A stretch of DNA of 64,000 nt from CAWATZ01 sp963784995 (GTDB lineage Bacteria > Planctomycetota > Planctomycetia > Gemmatales > Gemmataceae): NCBI GenBank assembly GCA_963784995.1, contig CAWATZ010000008.1, positions 156,170 to 220,169 on the forward strand. Direction: 5' to 3'. Positions 31,217 through 43,738 of the stretch are shown here, piece after piece. Within the stretch, counting starts at the first letter, position 1. Each line of letters opens with the position of its first letter. The notes under the pieces are model-generated. The model was not told where the DNA came from, ran no database searches, and saw nothing but the letters and a program-made list of their open reading frames with translations. The translations under genes were made by a program, and so were the position numbers.

Positions 31217-31222
31217 TAGAAT
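31217..31222 (+). promoter_or_regulatory. putative -10 box of third WD40-kinase
   Basis: TAGAAT stands 49 nt before the ATG at 31266, with the same flanks as in the second paralog. Confidence 0.4.
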
Positions 31223-31265
31223 CGTTGCTGGCACCAATCGATCCCGTAGCTCGCGGAGTTGGCCC

Positions 31266-35672
<4,407 letters not shown>

Positions 35673-35766
35673 GCGGGGGTGTCCGGGGGGTAGCGGAAAC
35701 GAATCGACCCAAGTCCTTGTTTTCTTTGTTGTTAGGGAGACAAAGTTCGTTTCCCTGGCTGAACGA

Positions 35767-36714
35767 TCACCGGAAATGCTCTTTCACCAGCCGGCGAAAG
35801 GCGGGTAAATCGCGAAGCTGGTGGACCTGTTTGCGGAAGGAATCGAAGTCGGGCAGCAGCCGGGCGAAGTAACAGCTGGTGCGTGCCAGCCGCCGCAACG
35901 CGGGGCCGGTGCCGTAGTAGCGGAACTCGCCCTCGACCAGCTGGAGCAGCACCCGGCCGCGCTCCGCGGGCGTCGGCGGCCGCGGGGCCGGCTGGCCCAG
36001 GAGCAAGGCCCGGCTCTGGCGAAAGATCCACGGATTGCCCAGGCAGCCCCGGCCGATGGCCACGCCGTCGGCTCCGGTTTCGCGCAGGAAGCGAACCACG
36101 TCGGCCGGCTCACGGATGCCGCCGCTGCCCAGCACCGGGATCGACGCCGCCTGCTTGACGCGGGCAATCACGCTCCAGTCCGGCCCGCCGGCGTAAGCCT
36201 GGACGACGCTGCGGGCGTGAACGTCGATCGCAGCAGCGCCCACCGTCTCGGCCCGCCGTGCAATCTCGGGGGCGGTTTCGTGCTCGGCGTCGGGCCCGGA
36301 GCGGATCTTGAGCGTGACGGGAACGTTCACCGCCCGCACCACGGCGGCGACGATAGCCTCGACCCGGGCCGGGTCGGCCAGCAGGGCACCGCCCTCGCCG
36401 CGGGTGAGCAGCCGGCGGATTGGGCACTCGAAGTTGAGATCGACCAGGTCAAATCCCTGTTCCTCCACCACCCGGGCAGCCTCCGCCATCACGGCCGGGT
36501 CAGCGCCGCTGATCTGGCCTGCACGTGGCTTTTCCTCGGAGGACGTCACCAGCAGACGCAGGGCGCACCGGTCCCGCCGGGCGACGTCGGCCGAGTCGAT
36601 GCGCTCGGTGCAGACCAGGCTGGCCCCGTGCTGCTTCATCAGCAGCCGGAAGGGAGGATTGGTGTGTTCCTCCATCGGCGCCAGCGTCACGGGATGGGAT
36701 AGTCGCAGGCCCAT
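35767..36714 (-). CDS. dus: tRNA-dihydrouridine synthase
   Basis: This 315-residue flavin enzyme reduces uridine to dihydrouridine in tRNA D-loops. Family motifs are in order: 'LAPMEEHTNPPFR' at the start, 'GFDLVDLNFECPI' with the catalytic Cys, 'VTLKIRSG', 'IDVHAR' and 'VLGSGGI', then 'AIGRGCLGNPWIF'. The ATG shares its A with the TGA stop of the upstream elongation factor P gene (TGATG), so the two are translationally coupled. The open frame extends upstream only as a shadow of efp. The subtype (DusB-like) is not certain. Confidence 0.92.
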   Translation of the reverse strand: MGLRLSHPVTLAPMEEHTNPPFRLLMKQHGASLVCTERIDSADVARRDRCALRLLVTSSEEKPRAGQISGADPAVMAEAARVVEEQGFDLVDLNFECPIRRLLTRGEGGALLADPARVEAIVAAVVRAVNVPVTLKIRSGPDAEHETAPEIARRAETVGAAAIDVHARSVVQAYAGGPDWSVIARVKQAASIPVLGSGGIREPADVVRFLRETGADGVAIGRGCLGNPWIFRQSRALLLGQPAPRPPTPAERGRVLLQLVEGEFRYYGTGPALRRLARTSCYFARLLPDFDSFRKQVHQLRDLPAFRRLVKEHFR

Positions 36715-37286
36715 CACGACTTGACCCGGCCCAGGTACTCGCCGGTGCGGGTGTCGATGGTGATGGTCTCGCCCACGTTGACGAACGGGGCCACCTGGAC
36801 TTTCAGGCCGGTTTCCATCGTGGCCGACTTGTACTGGGCCTGGGCCGTCGCCCCCTTGAGGGACGGCTCCGCCTCGACCACCTTCAGCTCGACCGTGGCG
36901 GGCAATTCCAGGCTGATCGGCCGGCCCTCGTACAGGACTACCTCGACGTTGTCGTTTTCCTTCAGATACAGGATCTGGTCGCCGACCCACTCCTTGCCGA
37001 GCGTGATCTGGTCGAAGTTCTCGTTGTCCATGAAGACGTAGCCGTTGCCCTCGGCGTAGAGATACTGCATGTGCCGCTTGTCGAGATAGGCCTGCTCGAC
37101 CTTGTCTTCGGGGCGGACCCGACTCAGGCTGATCGAACCGGTTTCGAGGTTCTTCAGCTTCAGGTGGAGCATGGCCCGCCAGTTGCCCGGGGCGTTCACT
37201 TCCTTGTCAAGGACGGCGTAGAGCTGGCCGTCGTCGCCGACGATGACCATGCCCTTGCGAACCTGGTTATACTGAATGGAGGCCAC
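36714..37286 (-). CDS. efp: translation elongation factor P
   Basis: This 190-residue EF-P relieves ribosome stalling at polyproline. The GTG at 37286 is chosen: it follows AGGGG and gives the normal family length with the typical start (MASIQYNQVRKGM). The KOW-like N-terminal domain and two OB domains are complete, with the signature 'VAPFVNVGETITIDTRTGEY'. The tip loop reads 'APGNWRAML', with Asn, Trp and Arg where E. coli-type proteins have the modified Lys after PG, so modification must differ or be absent. It is co-transcribed and coupled with dus. Confidence 0.93.
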   Translation of the reverse strand: MASIQYNQVRKGMVIVGDDGQLYAVLDKEVNAPGNWRAMLHLKLKNLETGSISLSRVRPEDKVEQAYLDKRHMQYLYAEGNGYVFMDNENFDQITLGKEWVGDQILYLKENDNVEVVLYEGRPISLELPATVELKVVEAEPSLKGATAQAQYKSATMETGLKVQVAPFVNVGETITIDTRTGEYLGRVKS

Positions 37287-37491
37287 AACGCTCCCCTTTG
37301 CTGTTCGGATGTCTCGTGCGTTCAACCCCTCCGCGGAGCTGCGGCCAGGGAAATCTTCGCGGGGCGGAGAAAGGGAATGTCGATAATGTATCACGGAGGG
37401 AAAATGCGGAGAAGGGGAATTGAATCCAGGGAAGGGGCTTTGCCGGCGGGGTTCGCTGGCCGCGGGGATCCGGGTGGGTCAGGCAAAACGC

Positions 37492-38283
37492 ATGGCTGTT
37501 TCCGAGCGCGATTACCTGGTTGAGCTGGACGTGTTCCGCGGTCCGCTGGACCTGCTGCTGTACCTGGTCAAGCGCGATGAGGTCGACATCCGCGACATTC
37601 CCATTGCCCGGGTGGCGGAGCAGTTCAAGGTCTATCTCGACGTGGTGCGGATCATCGACGTGGAGCGGGCCGGCGACTTCCTGGTGATGTCGGCCACGCT
37701 GATGGAGATCAAGTCGAAACTGCTGCTGCCGCGGGCCCCCACCGGACCGGCCGAGGAGGACGATCCACGCAAGGAACTGGTCCGCCAGTTGCTGGAATAC
37801 AAGCACTTCAAGGAGGTGACGGGCCTCCTGGAGGCGCAGGCCGAGCAGCAGCAGCGGCGGCTGACCCGGCAGGCCCCGGCGGTGGAGGTTTTGCCCTCGG
37901 CGCCGCCGGTGCGGTCCGTGGAGCTATGGGACCTGGTCAGCGCCTTTGGCCGACTGATGCGCGAGACGATGGCGCTGCAGCCGCAGCAGATCGTCCTCGA
38001 TTACACGCCGATCCACGTCTACATGGAGCAGATCGTGCAGCGGCTGCAGCAGGAAGGCCGGCTGCCCTTCTCGGCCCTGTTCACGCCGCCCTTGAACCGG
38101 GGCCGGCTGGTCGGCCTGTTCCTGGCGGTGCTGGAACTGACCAAGACCCGGCAGATCTTTGCCGAGCAAGCGGATGCCTTTGGCGAGATCTGGGTGTCGC
38201 TGCGGCCGCCGGAGACGGTCCCGGCGGAAGAGGCCCGGCTCACGCCCGCGGAGGCGAGTTCCCTCGGATCAGGGCATGCGTGA
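37492..38283 (+). CDS. scpA: segregation and condensation protein A
   Basis: This 263-residue kleisin subunit bridges the heads of SMC in the bacterial condensin. The N-terminal motif 'FRGPLDLLLYLVKRDEVDIRDIPIARV' and the conserved 'LVMSATLMEIKSKLLLP' are complete. The C-terminal winged-helix part is present (ending region 'FLAVLELTKTRQIFAEQ'). The chosen ATG at 37492 opens directly before the conserved start. The next gene begins 8 nt inside this one, which suggests coupling, although scpB is not seen in the window. Confidence 0.93.
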   Translation: MAVSERDYLVELDVFRGPLDLLLYLVKRDEVDIRDIPIARVAEQFKVYLDVVRIIDVERAGDFLVMSATLMEIKSKLLLPRAPTGPAEEDDPRKELVRQLLEYKHFKEVTGLLEAQAEQQQRRLTRQAPAVEVLPSAPPVRSVELWDLVSAFGRLMRETMALQPQQIVLDYTPIHVYMEQIVQRLQQEGRLPFSALFTPPLNRGRLVGLFLAVLELTKTRQIFAEQADAFGEIWVSLRPPETVPAEEARLTPAEASSLGSGHA

Positions 38284-39322
38284 CTTCCTGGCCCGCCGCT
38301 GGTTTCTGCTGCTGCTGCTCGGAGCGGTCGGGCTGGCCCTGCTCTGGCCGGCCGGCGTCGGTGCGGTGGTGAAGTGGGTGCCGGATCGGCTGGTGGTGAT
38401 CCTGTCGCTGTTCCTGATGTCGTGGAGCTTGCCCGCCTCCCGGCTGATCGGGGCCCTGCGCCGGCCGGGAGCCGCCCTCTGGGCTGTGGCGGTCAGCTAT
38501 GGGCTGCTGCCAGGATTGGCATGGCTGTTGCAATTCCTTCTCCCATTGCCCGACCTGCGCGTGGGCCTGCTGATCTGCGCCAGCGTCCCCTGCACGCTGT
38601 CCTCGGCGGTGATCTGGACGCGCCTGGCGGGAGGCAACGACGCCTCGGCGATGCTTGCCACGGTACTCAGTGCCGCGACCGGCTGGCTGGCGACGGCCTG
38701 GTGGCTGACCAGCACAACCCAGGTGGAAGCGGCCCTGTCGGCCCGGACGATGATGGGCGACCTGCTGCTGGTGCTGGTCGTCCCCGTGGCGGTGGGACAG
38801 ACCGTCCGGCTCTGGCACCGGGTGGTCCGTCTGGAGACGCGCTATCGGCTGGCCAACGGCGTCCTGGCCCGCTTGCTGGTCTGCGTGATGCTGGTCAAGG
38901 GCGTGGTGACGGCAGCCCCAGCGGCGCGTGAACTGACGGGGCTGGTGCTGCTGCTCCTGTTCGTGCTGTGCTGGGGCCTGCACCTGGTTGGGGTAGCGGC
39001 CGGTTTGTTCGGCGGCCGACTGCTGGCGCTGGATCGGCCGGACTGCATCGCGGCCGGGATTGCCGGCAGCCAGAAGACCTTGCCGGTGGGGCTGTACCTG
39101 TTCCAGACCTACTTCCAGGCCGACTTTCCGCTAGCCCTGGCGCCGCTGGTTTTTTATCATGCCAGTCAGATGGTGCTGGACACGCTGCTGGCCGAAAGGC
39201 TGCGAGCCGGTGAACCGGCGCCGTCCGAGGCCGCCGAGCCCCAGGGTGGGTCGGCCTCTGGCCCCCTGGCGGGCGGTCCGTCGGGGGAATCGATGGTTGA
39301 TGCTTACGGGAGAGATCCATGA
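38276..39322 (+). CDS. bile acid:sodium symporter-like transporter
   Basis: This 348-residue membrane protein has nine to ten hydrophobic helices and motifs of the SBF/arsenite-resistance fold: 'ASVPCTLSSAVIWTRLAGGNDASAM' and 'AGIAGSQKTLPVGLY'. It probably moves an organic anion or arsenite with sodium; the substrate is unknown. The ATG at 38276 overlaps the end of scpA by 8 nt. The C-terminal tail of about 45 residues is Ala/Gly/Pro-rich. Its stop overlaps the next ATG (ATGA). Confidence 0.83.
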   Translation: MRDFLARRWFLLLLLGAVGLALLWPAGVGAVVKWVPDRLVVILSLFLMSWSLPASRLIGALRRPGAALWAVAVSYGLLPGLAWLLQFLLPLPDLRVGLLICASVPCTLSSAVIWTRLAGGNDASAMLATVLSAATGWLATAWWLTSTTQVEAALSARTMMGDLLLVLVVPVAVGQTVRLWHRVVRLETRYRLANGVLARLLVCVMLVKGVVTAAPAARELTGLVLLLLFVLCWGLHLVGVAAGLFGGRLLALDRPDCIAAGIAGSQKTLPVGLYLFQTYFQADFPLALAPLVFYHASQMVLDTLLAERLRAGEPAPSEAAEPQGGSASGPLAGGPSGESMVDAYGRDP

Positions 39323-39756
39323 TCGGAACCGTTACCCTGTTGCTGAGTGGTCTTCTGAGCGGTATCGCGCCGGCGGAGGAGGGCAAGAAAGATCTGGCAG
39401 CCCTGGAGGGAACGTGGACCCTCGAGTCGCTGCAATACGACGGCAAGGACCTGACCGGACAGTACAAGTTCGCGCTGGTCATCAAGGGCAAGACGGCCAC
39501 GATCGAAGGCAGCAACACGATCAAGAATGAGTACGCCAAGATCGGCTTGAAACTGGACCCGAGCACGACGCCGAAGTGTCTGGACTTGACCGTCGTTGGC
39601 GGGACTCAGAAGGACTCGGTGCTTGAGGGGATCTACGAGGTCAAGGGCGACGAGATGAAATGGTGCGTCAAGGTGCTGGGCAAGGAGCGGCCCGGCAAGT
39701 TCGAGTCGCCGGAGGGAGAGAGCATTGCCCTGGTGACGTTCAAGCGCAGGAAATAA
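39319..39756 (+). CDS. TIGR03067-type exported protein
   Basis: This 145-residue protein has a short signal peptide (MIGTVTLLLSGLLSG) followed by one beta-rich domain with 'LEGTWTLESLQYDGKDL', the hallmark start of the planctomycete TIGR03067 family, whose function is unknown. The ATG overlaps the preceding stop by 4 nt (ATGA), so it is coupled to the transporter gene. It is probably periplasmic. Confidence 0.82.
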   Translation: MIGTVTLLLSGLLSGIAPAEEGKKDLAALEGTWTLESLQYDGKDLTGQYKFALVIKGKTATIEGSNTIKNEYAKIGLKLDPSTTPKCLDLTVVGGTQKDSVLEGIYEVKGDEMKWCVKVLGKERPGKFESPEGESIALVTFKRRK

Positions 39757-39848
39757 TTCGGGGAATTCTCTTGCCAGAACGGCGCGCCCGGTTATGATGG
39801 CTGGCGCGGAAGCGGAGTCCCAACCCAGGCTGCATGGAGGCAGCGACC

Positions 39849-40649
39849 ATGTCAATCATCGTGAATCTCTTTGATGGCTTGCTCGCCAACGCCCGGAAAC
39901 ACCAGGAGATGGGCCGAACCCAGGATGCCTGGGTGCTGCTGACCCGGCTGGCCGGCTGCCGCGTGCTGCCGGCCGAGGTTGCCGAGGAGGTCCAGGTCCG
40001 CTTGGCCGAGATCGCCCTCAAGCGCCGCAAGTGGACCCGCGCCCGCCGGCACCTGCTGGCGGCGCTGCGGCACCGCCCCGACGAGGCCCGCTATCACCAC
40101 TTGATGGGGCTGGCCTGCCTGGAGGGCGGCCAGGGCGATCTGAAGCGTGCCGACGAGCATTTCACGCGCTCGCTGGAGCTGGATGCCACGCAGGTCAAGT
40201 GCCTGGTCGATGCCGGCCTGCTGGCCATCAAGCTGGGGCGCGCCGATGAGGGCGTGGCCTGGCTGCGCGAGGCCGCGGAACGGGCCCCCGAGGATGCGAC
40301 GGTCATCGGCAAGCTGGCCCGTGGACTGCGGCAGACCGGCCAGAGCAGCGAGGCCCTCCGCGTCCTGCGGGCCGCCCTGTTCCGCAATCCGCGCGACAAC
40401 CGCTTTCGCCGGCTGTGGCAGGATTTCCGCTTCCAGCAGCTGCGGCAGGAGCAGGAGCGGCAGCGGCTGGATCGCGAACAGCTGGCCGACTCGGCGGAGG
40501 AGCCGATCGTGCTGCCGTTCGTCCGCCCGGTGCGGTCGGGGCCCGAGTCGGACCAGCCCCGACAGGTGCGCGAGGACAACCCGGCGACGGTGCCCGGACC
40601 GCACCTGCATTTGCTCAATCGGCATTCGGATCAGAGGCATGTTCAATAA
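39849..40649 (+). CDS. TPR protein
   Basis: This 266-residue protein has at least four tetratricopeptide repeats over residues 10-185 (for example 'ADEHFTRSLELDATQVKCLVDAGLLAIKLG' split into helix pairs), then a Gln/Arg/Glu-rich helix and a Pro-rich tail. No signal peptide; probably a cytoplasmic scaffold. GGAGG lies 8 nt before the ATG at 39849. The next gene starts 11 nt inside its end. Confidence 0.8.
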   Translation: MSIIVNLFDGLLANARKHQEMGRTQDAWVLLTRLAGCRVLPAEVAEEVQVRLAEIALKRRKWTRARRHLLAALRHRPDEARYHHLMGLACLEGGQGDLKRADEHFTRSLELDATQVKCLVDAGLLAIKLGRADEGVAWLREAAERAPEDATVIGKLARGLRQTGQSSEALRVLRAALFRNPRDNRFRRLWQDFRFQQLRQEQERQRLDREQLADSAEEPIVLPFVRPVRSGPESDQPRQVREDNPATVPGPHLHLLNRHSDQRHVQ

Positions 40650-41193
40650 GCTGGCCACGGCCTGGTTTCGCACGGTGGGAGGCACGCCGGCCTTTCGCAT
40701 TCACGGCAAGGCCCGGCACGAAACGAGCTGGCGGCTGATCGACGTCTTCGCCAGCCACCGGCGCAGCCAGACCAGTCGCTGGCCCGGGAGGTTCTTTCGC
40801 GGCACCTGCATCACCTGGACCGCGCAGGTCATCGCGGTCGGCTGGGACTTTGCCGAGGAGGTGCTGCGCGAGCAGCTGGAGGAGCCCGCCTCGCGCGACA
40901 GTCCCGTCGAGGTCGTCGGCGGCCGGTTACGCAACAGCCACGTCCGGGCGGCCGCCGGGGGGATGCCCTGGGCCTCCGTCAGCGAGGTCCTCGCCCACGA
41001 GTGCGGCCACACCGCCCAGGCCGTGCGGCTGACGTTTCTGTACTGGCCCGTGGGAGCGTGTTTCACGCTTTTCCGCGAAGGCCCGCGCTGGTACAACCAC
41101 TTCGAGAACCAGGCCAGCGCTCAGGGCCAGTTCGGCGGCATCGTTACTGGGTCCGTTTCACCCTATCTGTGGCAGCGGGTGCGGCAAGTGTGA
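40639..41193 (+). CDS. HExxH-motif protein, hypothetical
   Basis: This 184-residue protein has a zinc-metalloprotease-like HECGH motif at about 120-124 within 'VLAHECGHTAQAVRL', followed by a hydrophobic stretch ('FLYWPVGACFTLF') and 'WYNHFENQASAQG', where a third metal ligand could lie. The beginning (MFNKLATAWFRTVGG) has no signal peptide. It starts inside the end of the TPR gene, suggesting coupling. A predicted peptidase; activity is not shown by the sequence. Confidence 0.65.
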   Translation: MFNKLATAWFRTVGGTPAFRIHGKARHETSWRLIDVFASHRRSQTSRWPGRFFRGTCITWTAQVIAVGWDFAEEVLREQLEEPASRDSPVEVVGGRLRNSHVRAAAGGMPWASVSEVLAHECGHTAQAVRLTFLYWPVGACFTLFREGPRWYNHFENQASAQGQFGGIVTGSVSPYLWQRVRQV

Positions 41194-41232
41194 TGCCACC
41201 GTTAAATCGCAGTCCCTTCATGCAAAGGAATG

Positions 41233-41433
41233 TCACGGCCCCTCATGTCGAGGTTTGTCCCGCTTGTAAAGTAACGCCAAGCACTTCCGACACGTCACTG
41301 CACTCCGATTGTCCGTAGCGATCTCTTCCATTTCAGCACGATGAGCCGCTTCCTTGTCGCGCGGATTGCACAAGACCATGCCGTCCTTGTTGAGGGCGTG
41401 GAGGTCACGTTTCTGTCTTTTGTCCCTTGGCAT
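41233..41433 (-). CDS. small hypothetical protein
   Basis: This 66-residue basic protein begins MPRDKRQKRDLHAL and contains a CxxC pair ('TCRKCLALL') near the C-terminus, so it may bind zinc or nucleic acid. The frame upstream of 41433 overlaps the antitoxin-like gene in another phase and is not used. From memory, similar small proteins are common in Gemmata relatives. Confidence 0.5.
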   Translation of the reverse strand: MPRDKRQKRDLHALNKDGMVLCNPRDKEAAHRAEMEEIATDNRSAVTCRKCLALLYKRDKPRHEGP

Positions 41434-41449
41434 GCCTGGATTCCCAAAC

Positions 41450-41686
41450 TCATTTCGCGGCGAAGCGAGTCTTGGCTTGCCGGCGCTGCTCCTCGATGGC
41501 GCGGAGCATGACTTCCTCATCCTCGCTGGAACTGTCGGCACACAGTTGATTCATCATCGTCGCCCAGGCATCAATGTCCACTTCCGGAGGCTGGGCAAGG
41601 CCAACTTCCAGAGCAGTGCCTTCTTCCCATTCCAGTGGCAACGGTTCGAGTGGAACAATGACACCTTGACGCAAGACGGCCTTCAT
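41450..41686 (-). CDS. small antitoxin-like protein
   Basis: This 78-residue acidic protein begins 'MKAVLRQGVIVPLEPLPLEW', a pattern shared with small DNA-binding or antitoxin-like proteins of the DUF104/DUF2281 kind. It overlaps the preceding gene by 4 nt and is the third gene of the RelE operon. Its exact role is unknown; it may be an accessory antitoxin. Confidence 0.6.
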   Translation of the reverse strand: MKAVLRQGVIVPLEPLPLEWEEGTALEVGLAQPPEVDIDAWATMMNQLCADSSSEDEEVMLRAIEEQRRQAKTRFAAK

Positions 41687-41961
41687 TTCCCTTGCCCTTT
41701 TCTTTGGGTTCTTTTCTTCCCTTGCAGTTGTTCCCGGACCTGGCTCAGCGGTAATTGAACTGTCTCCTGGGAACGCTCCCGAAGCAATTCCATGAGAGAC
41801 TCGTTCTGCACCACCTTGGCAATTTCCTCGGCGAAATCATCAATTTCCGCGAGTACGTACTGGCGCCCTTCGGGAGTTCGCAGGATCACGTTGTCCTCAC
41901 TCGCAAGTTCCAGGACCTCCGTGAGCGTCGGCGAAGTGGTTGACAGATCAATCGCTTTCAT
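41683..41961 (-). CDS. type II antitoxin (Phd-like)
   Basis: This 92-residue protein has an N-terminal beta-helix region ('LTEVLELASEDNVILRTPEGRQYVLAEID') like Phd/YefM-type antitoxins and a charged, probably disordered C-terminal tail that would wrap the toxin. It overlaps the RelE-like gene upstream by 4 nt and the next gene by 4 nt. The toxin-first order is the reverse of the usual arrangement, as in higBA. Confidence 0.7.
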   Translation of the reverse strand: MKAIDLSTTSPTLTEVLELASEDNVILRTPEGRQYVLAEIDDFAEEIAKVVQNESLMELLRERSQETVQLPLSQVREQLQGKKRTQRKGQGK

Positions 41962-42251
41962 AATTGGTATTCCTTCCCGCGGATAAACAGATTGTTGTGT
42001 TCCTTCCGGCCAACCGCCTTGATGGTTACTTTCTGGGTGTCCTCGTCTACGTCATAAAAAACGCGAAGGGAACCGGCTCGCATTTCCCAGGCGGAAACGT
42101 CATTGGGTCGGAGCGGCTTGCGGTTGCGGGTCTGAACCAGTGGTTCCTTCGTGAGTTGTTGTTCAATCGAGTCAAGTACGACGTTCTGCTCAGTCTTTTT
42201 CAAAAACCGCACGTCAGCCAGGGCACTTTCTGTGAACACAACGTCGAACAT
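41958..42251 (-). CDS. RelE/ParE-type toxin
   Basis: This 97-residue protein has the RelE fold signature: 'FTESALADVRFLKK' helix start, 'QTRNRKPLRPND', 'WEMRAGSLRVFYDVDED', 'VTIKAVGRKEHNNLF'. RelE toxins cut mRNA on the ribosome; ParE members poison gyrase. The basic residues in the last strands favour the RelE side. It is the first gene of a three-gene overlapping operon with its antitoxin second. Confidence 0.8.
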   Translation of the reverse strand: MFDVVFTESALADVRFLKKTEQNVVLDSIEQQLTKEPLVQTRNRKPLRPNDVSAWEMRAGSLRVFYDVDEDTQKVTIKAVGRKEHNNLFIRGKEYQL

Positions 42252-42330
42252 GGTTCGATTACCCGGCTGTTGGTTCCCGAGAGAGCAAATCGCGTCCCTG
42301 TTTCTGGATCTGATCGATCCAGCCCGGCGC

Positions 42331-42966
42331 TCATTCCTCGGTCTGCAACTCCGGGAAAACGTCCGGAGACAGCCCCGACTCCTTGATCTGCTCGGTCAGC
42401 TTCTTCACCGCGGCGAAGCGGTAGTTGGCCACCTGCTGCTCGCTGACGCCCAGAAAGGCCGCCACGTCGCGGTTGGCCCAGCCCTTGACCCACAGCAGCT
42501 CCAGCACCTTTAGCCGGGTGTGGTCGCCCTTCTCGCGCAGGCTCCGCAGGATCTGGCCCAGGCAGCGCGTGATCGCCGCGCTTTCCAGCTCGCGCCGCTC
42601 CTCGCTCCGGATGTGGCTTGACGCTCCGGAGTGCTGATCGAATTGTTGGTTGAGCAGCTCCGCGCTGGAATCGGTCAGGGATCGGAGGGGATGCCGGCCG
42701 GTCCGGCGGAGATGGTCAGTGAGTTTGTGAGAGGCAATGGTGAAGAGGTAGGTTTGCAGCTCACGCTTGTCGTCGAAGTTGGGCAGGCTGTTGAGGAAAC
42801 CGACGAACGTTTCCTGAACCACGTCCTCGCTGGCGGCGCGGTCGCGCAGCCGGCGCTGGACATAGGCCAGCAGCCGGCCCTCGTAGCGGGAGATCAACGT
42901 CTCCCACGCCCGGGAGTCTCCAGCGCGGATCTGCTGGATCAGCAGACGGTCGGTGTCGGAAGGCAT
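42331..42966 (-). CDS. ECF-type RNA polymerase sigma factor
   Basis: This 211-residue sigma factor has sigma-2 (about 5-90, with 'ASEDVVQETFVGFLNSL' and 'LFTIASHKLTDHLRR') and sigma-4 (about 145-200, 'NRDVAAFLGVSEQQVANYRF'), separated by an unusually long linker of about 55 residues, as in planctomycete-specific ECF groups. No anti-sigma gene is adjacent; regulation may instead be by the kinase cluster upstream (inference). A 104-bp palindrome lies between it and the preceding lipoprotein gene. Confidence 0.88.
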   Translation of the reverse strand: MPSDTDRLLIQQIRAGDSRAWETLISRYEGRLLAYVQRRLRDRAASEDVVQETFVGFLNSLPNFDDKRELQTYLFTIASHKLTDHLRRTGRHPLRSLTDSSAELLNQQFDQHSGASSHIRSEERRELESAAITRCLGQILRSLREKGDHTRLKVLELLWVKGWANRDVAAFLGVSEQQVANYRFAAVKKLTEQIKESGLSPDVFPELQTEE

Positions 42967-43007
42967 CTGCCCTCACCCCTCTGCCTGTGGAGCCGAAATC
43001 GATCTCT

Positions 43008-43111
43008 GAGAACCACAAACGGAAAGGCGAGCGGCGCGGCGTCAGCTCGCTGGTTTCGGCCTTCACCGGCGGGCTGACGCCGCGCCGCTCGCCTTTCCGT
43101 TTGTGGTTCTC
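43008..43111. repeat. long perfect palindrome, family B copy 2
   Basis: Perfect arms of about 39 bp at both outer ends carry the family B core found at 9904-9972; the copy here extends further outward (AACCACAAACGG and its complement). It overlaps the stop codon of the lipoprotein gene and may separate its transcript from the sigma-factor gene. Confidence 0.88.
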
Positions 43112-43685
43112 ATCCCAAATACCACAGGAACGCGCCGGCCCCTACAAGGACGGTCAGGGCGGCCAGACGCAGCAGCGTGGTGTGGTAGCCCTTGGTCGCG
43201 TCTTCCAGGCGCAGGTAACCGAACGCGACCAGCAGCAGCGCCAGGGCCCCCGCCAGACCGCGTGCCGCCAGCCGATGCCGTTCGACCATTCGCTGTTCGC
43301 GGGCCAGCTTGTGGATCTCGCCGAGCGCTTCGGGAGTCAGTTCCACGGTCAGCCGGACCTTCCAGCTGCGGCCGCTCAGAGGAAGGTCGATTTCCTCCGG
43401 AGCCGCGGCGGGGCGGGTGACGTTCAGCTCACGCAGTTTGGCGGGAGTCAGCTTCCAGTCCCGGTCGCCGTAGCGCTCGCTCAAATACTCCACGACCTGG
43501 TCGCGGGCCTTCTCCACGGCGTTGGCCTCGGCATCGTCCCGCGTCTTGGCCAGCCCCTCGACCTCCCAGGTGGGGTCCGGCACCGCAGGCCGGGTTGGGC
43601 GCTTCTTTCCGCCCGCCTCGCAGGAAGATCCGAGCACGCCTGCGACCAGGACACTCAGCACCAGCAGTAACGTTGCCGAGCGCAT
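43110..43685 (-). CDS. membrane lipoprotein, hypothetical
   Basis: This 191-residue protein starts with a signal segment and lipobox-like 'LGSSC', then a soluble domain of about 100 residues ('EVEGLAKTRDDAEANAVEKARDQ' split by a turn, and 'RSWKVRLTVELTPEAL'), then two membrane helices at the C-terminus. GGAGG is 8 nt before the ATG. It ends the kinase/FHA cluster; its stop lies inside a long palindrome. Function unknown. Confidence 0.72.
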   Translation of the reverse strand: MRSATLLLVLSVLVAGVLGSSCEAGGKKRPTRPAVPDPTWEVEGLAKTRDDAEANAVEKARDQVVEYLSERYGDRDWKLTPAKLRELNVTRPAAAPEEIDLPLSGRSWKVRLTVELTPEALGEIHKLAREQRMVERHRLAARGLAGALALLLVAFGYLRLEDATKGYHTTLLRLAALTVLVGAGAFLWYLG

Positions 43686-43738
43686 CGTCTGTTCCTCCTC
43701 TTGCAGCCTCTCTCCGCCACCGGGTCCGACCTCGCCCC

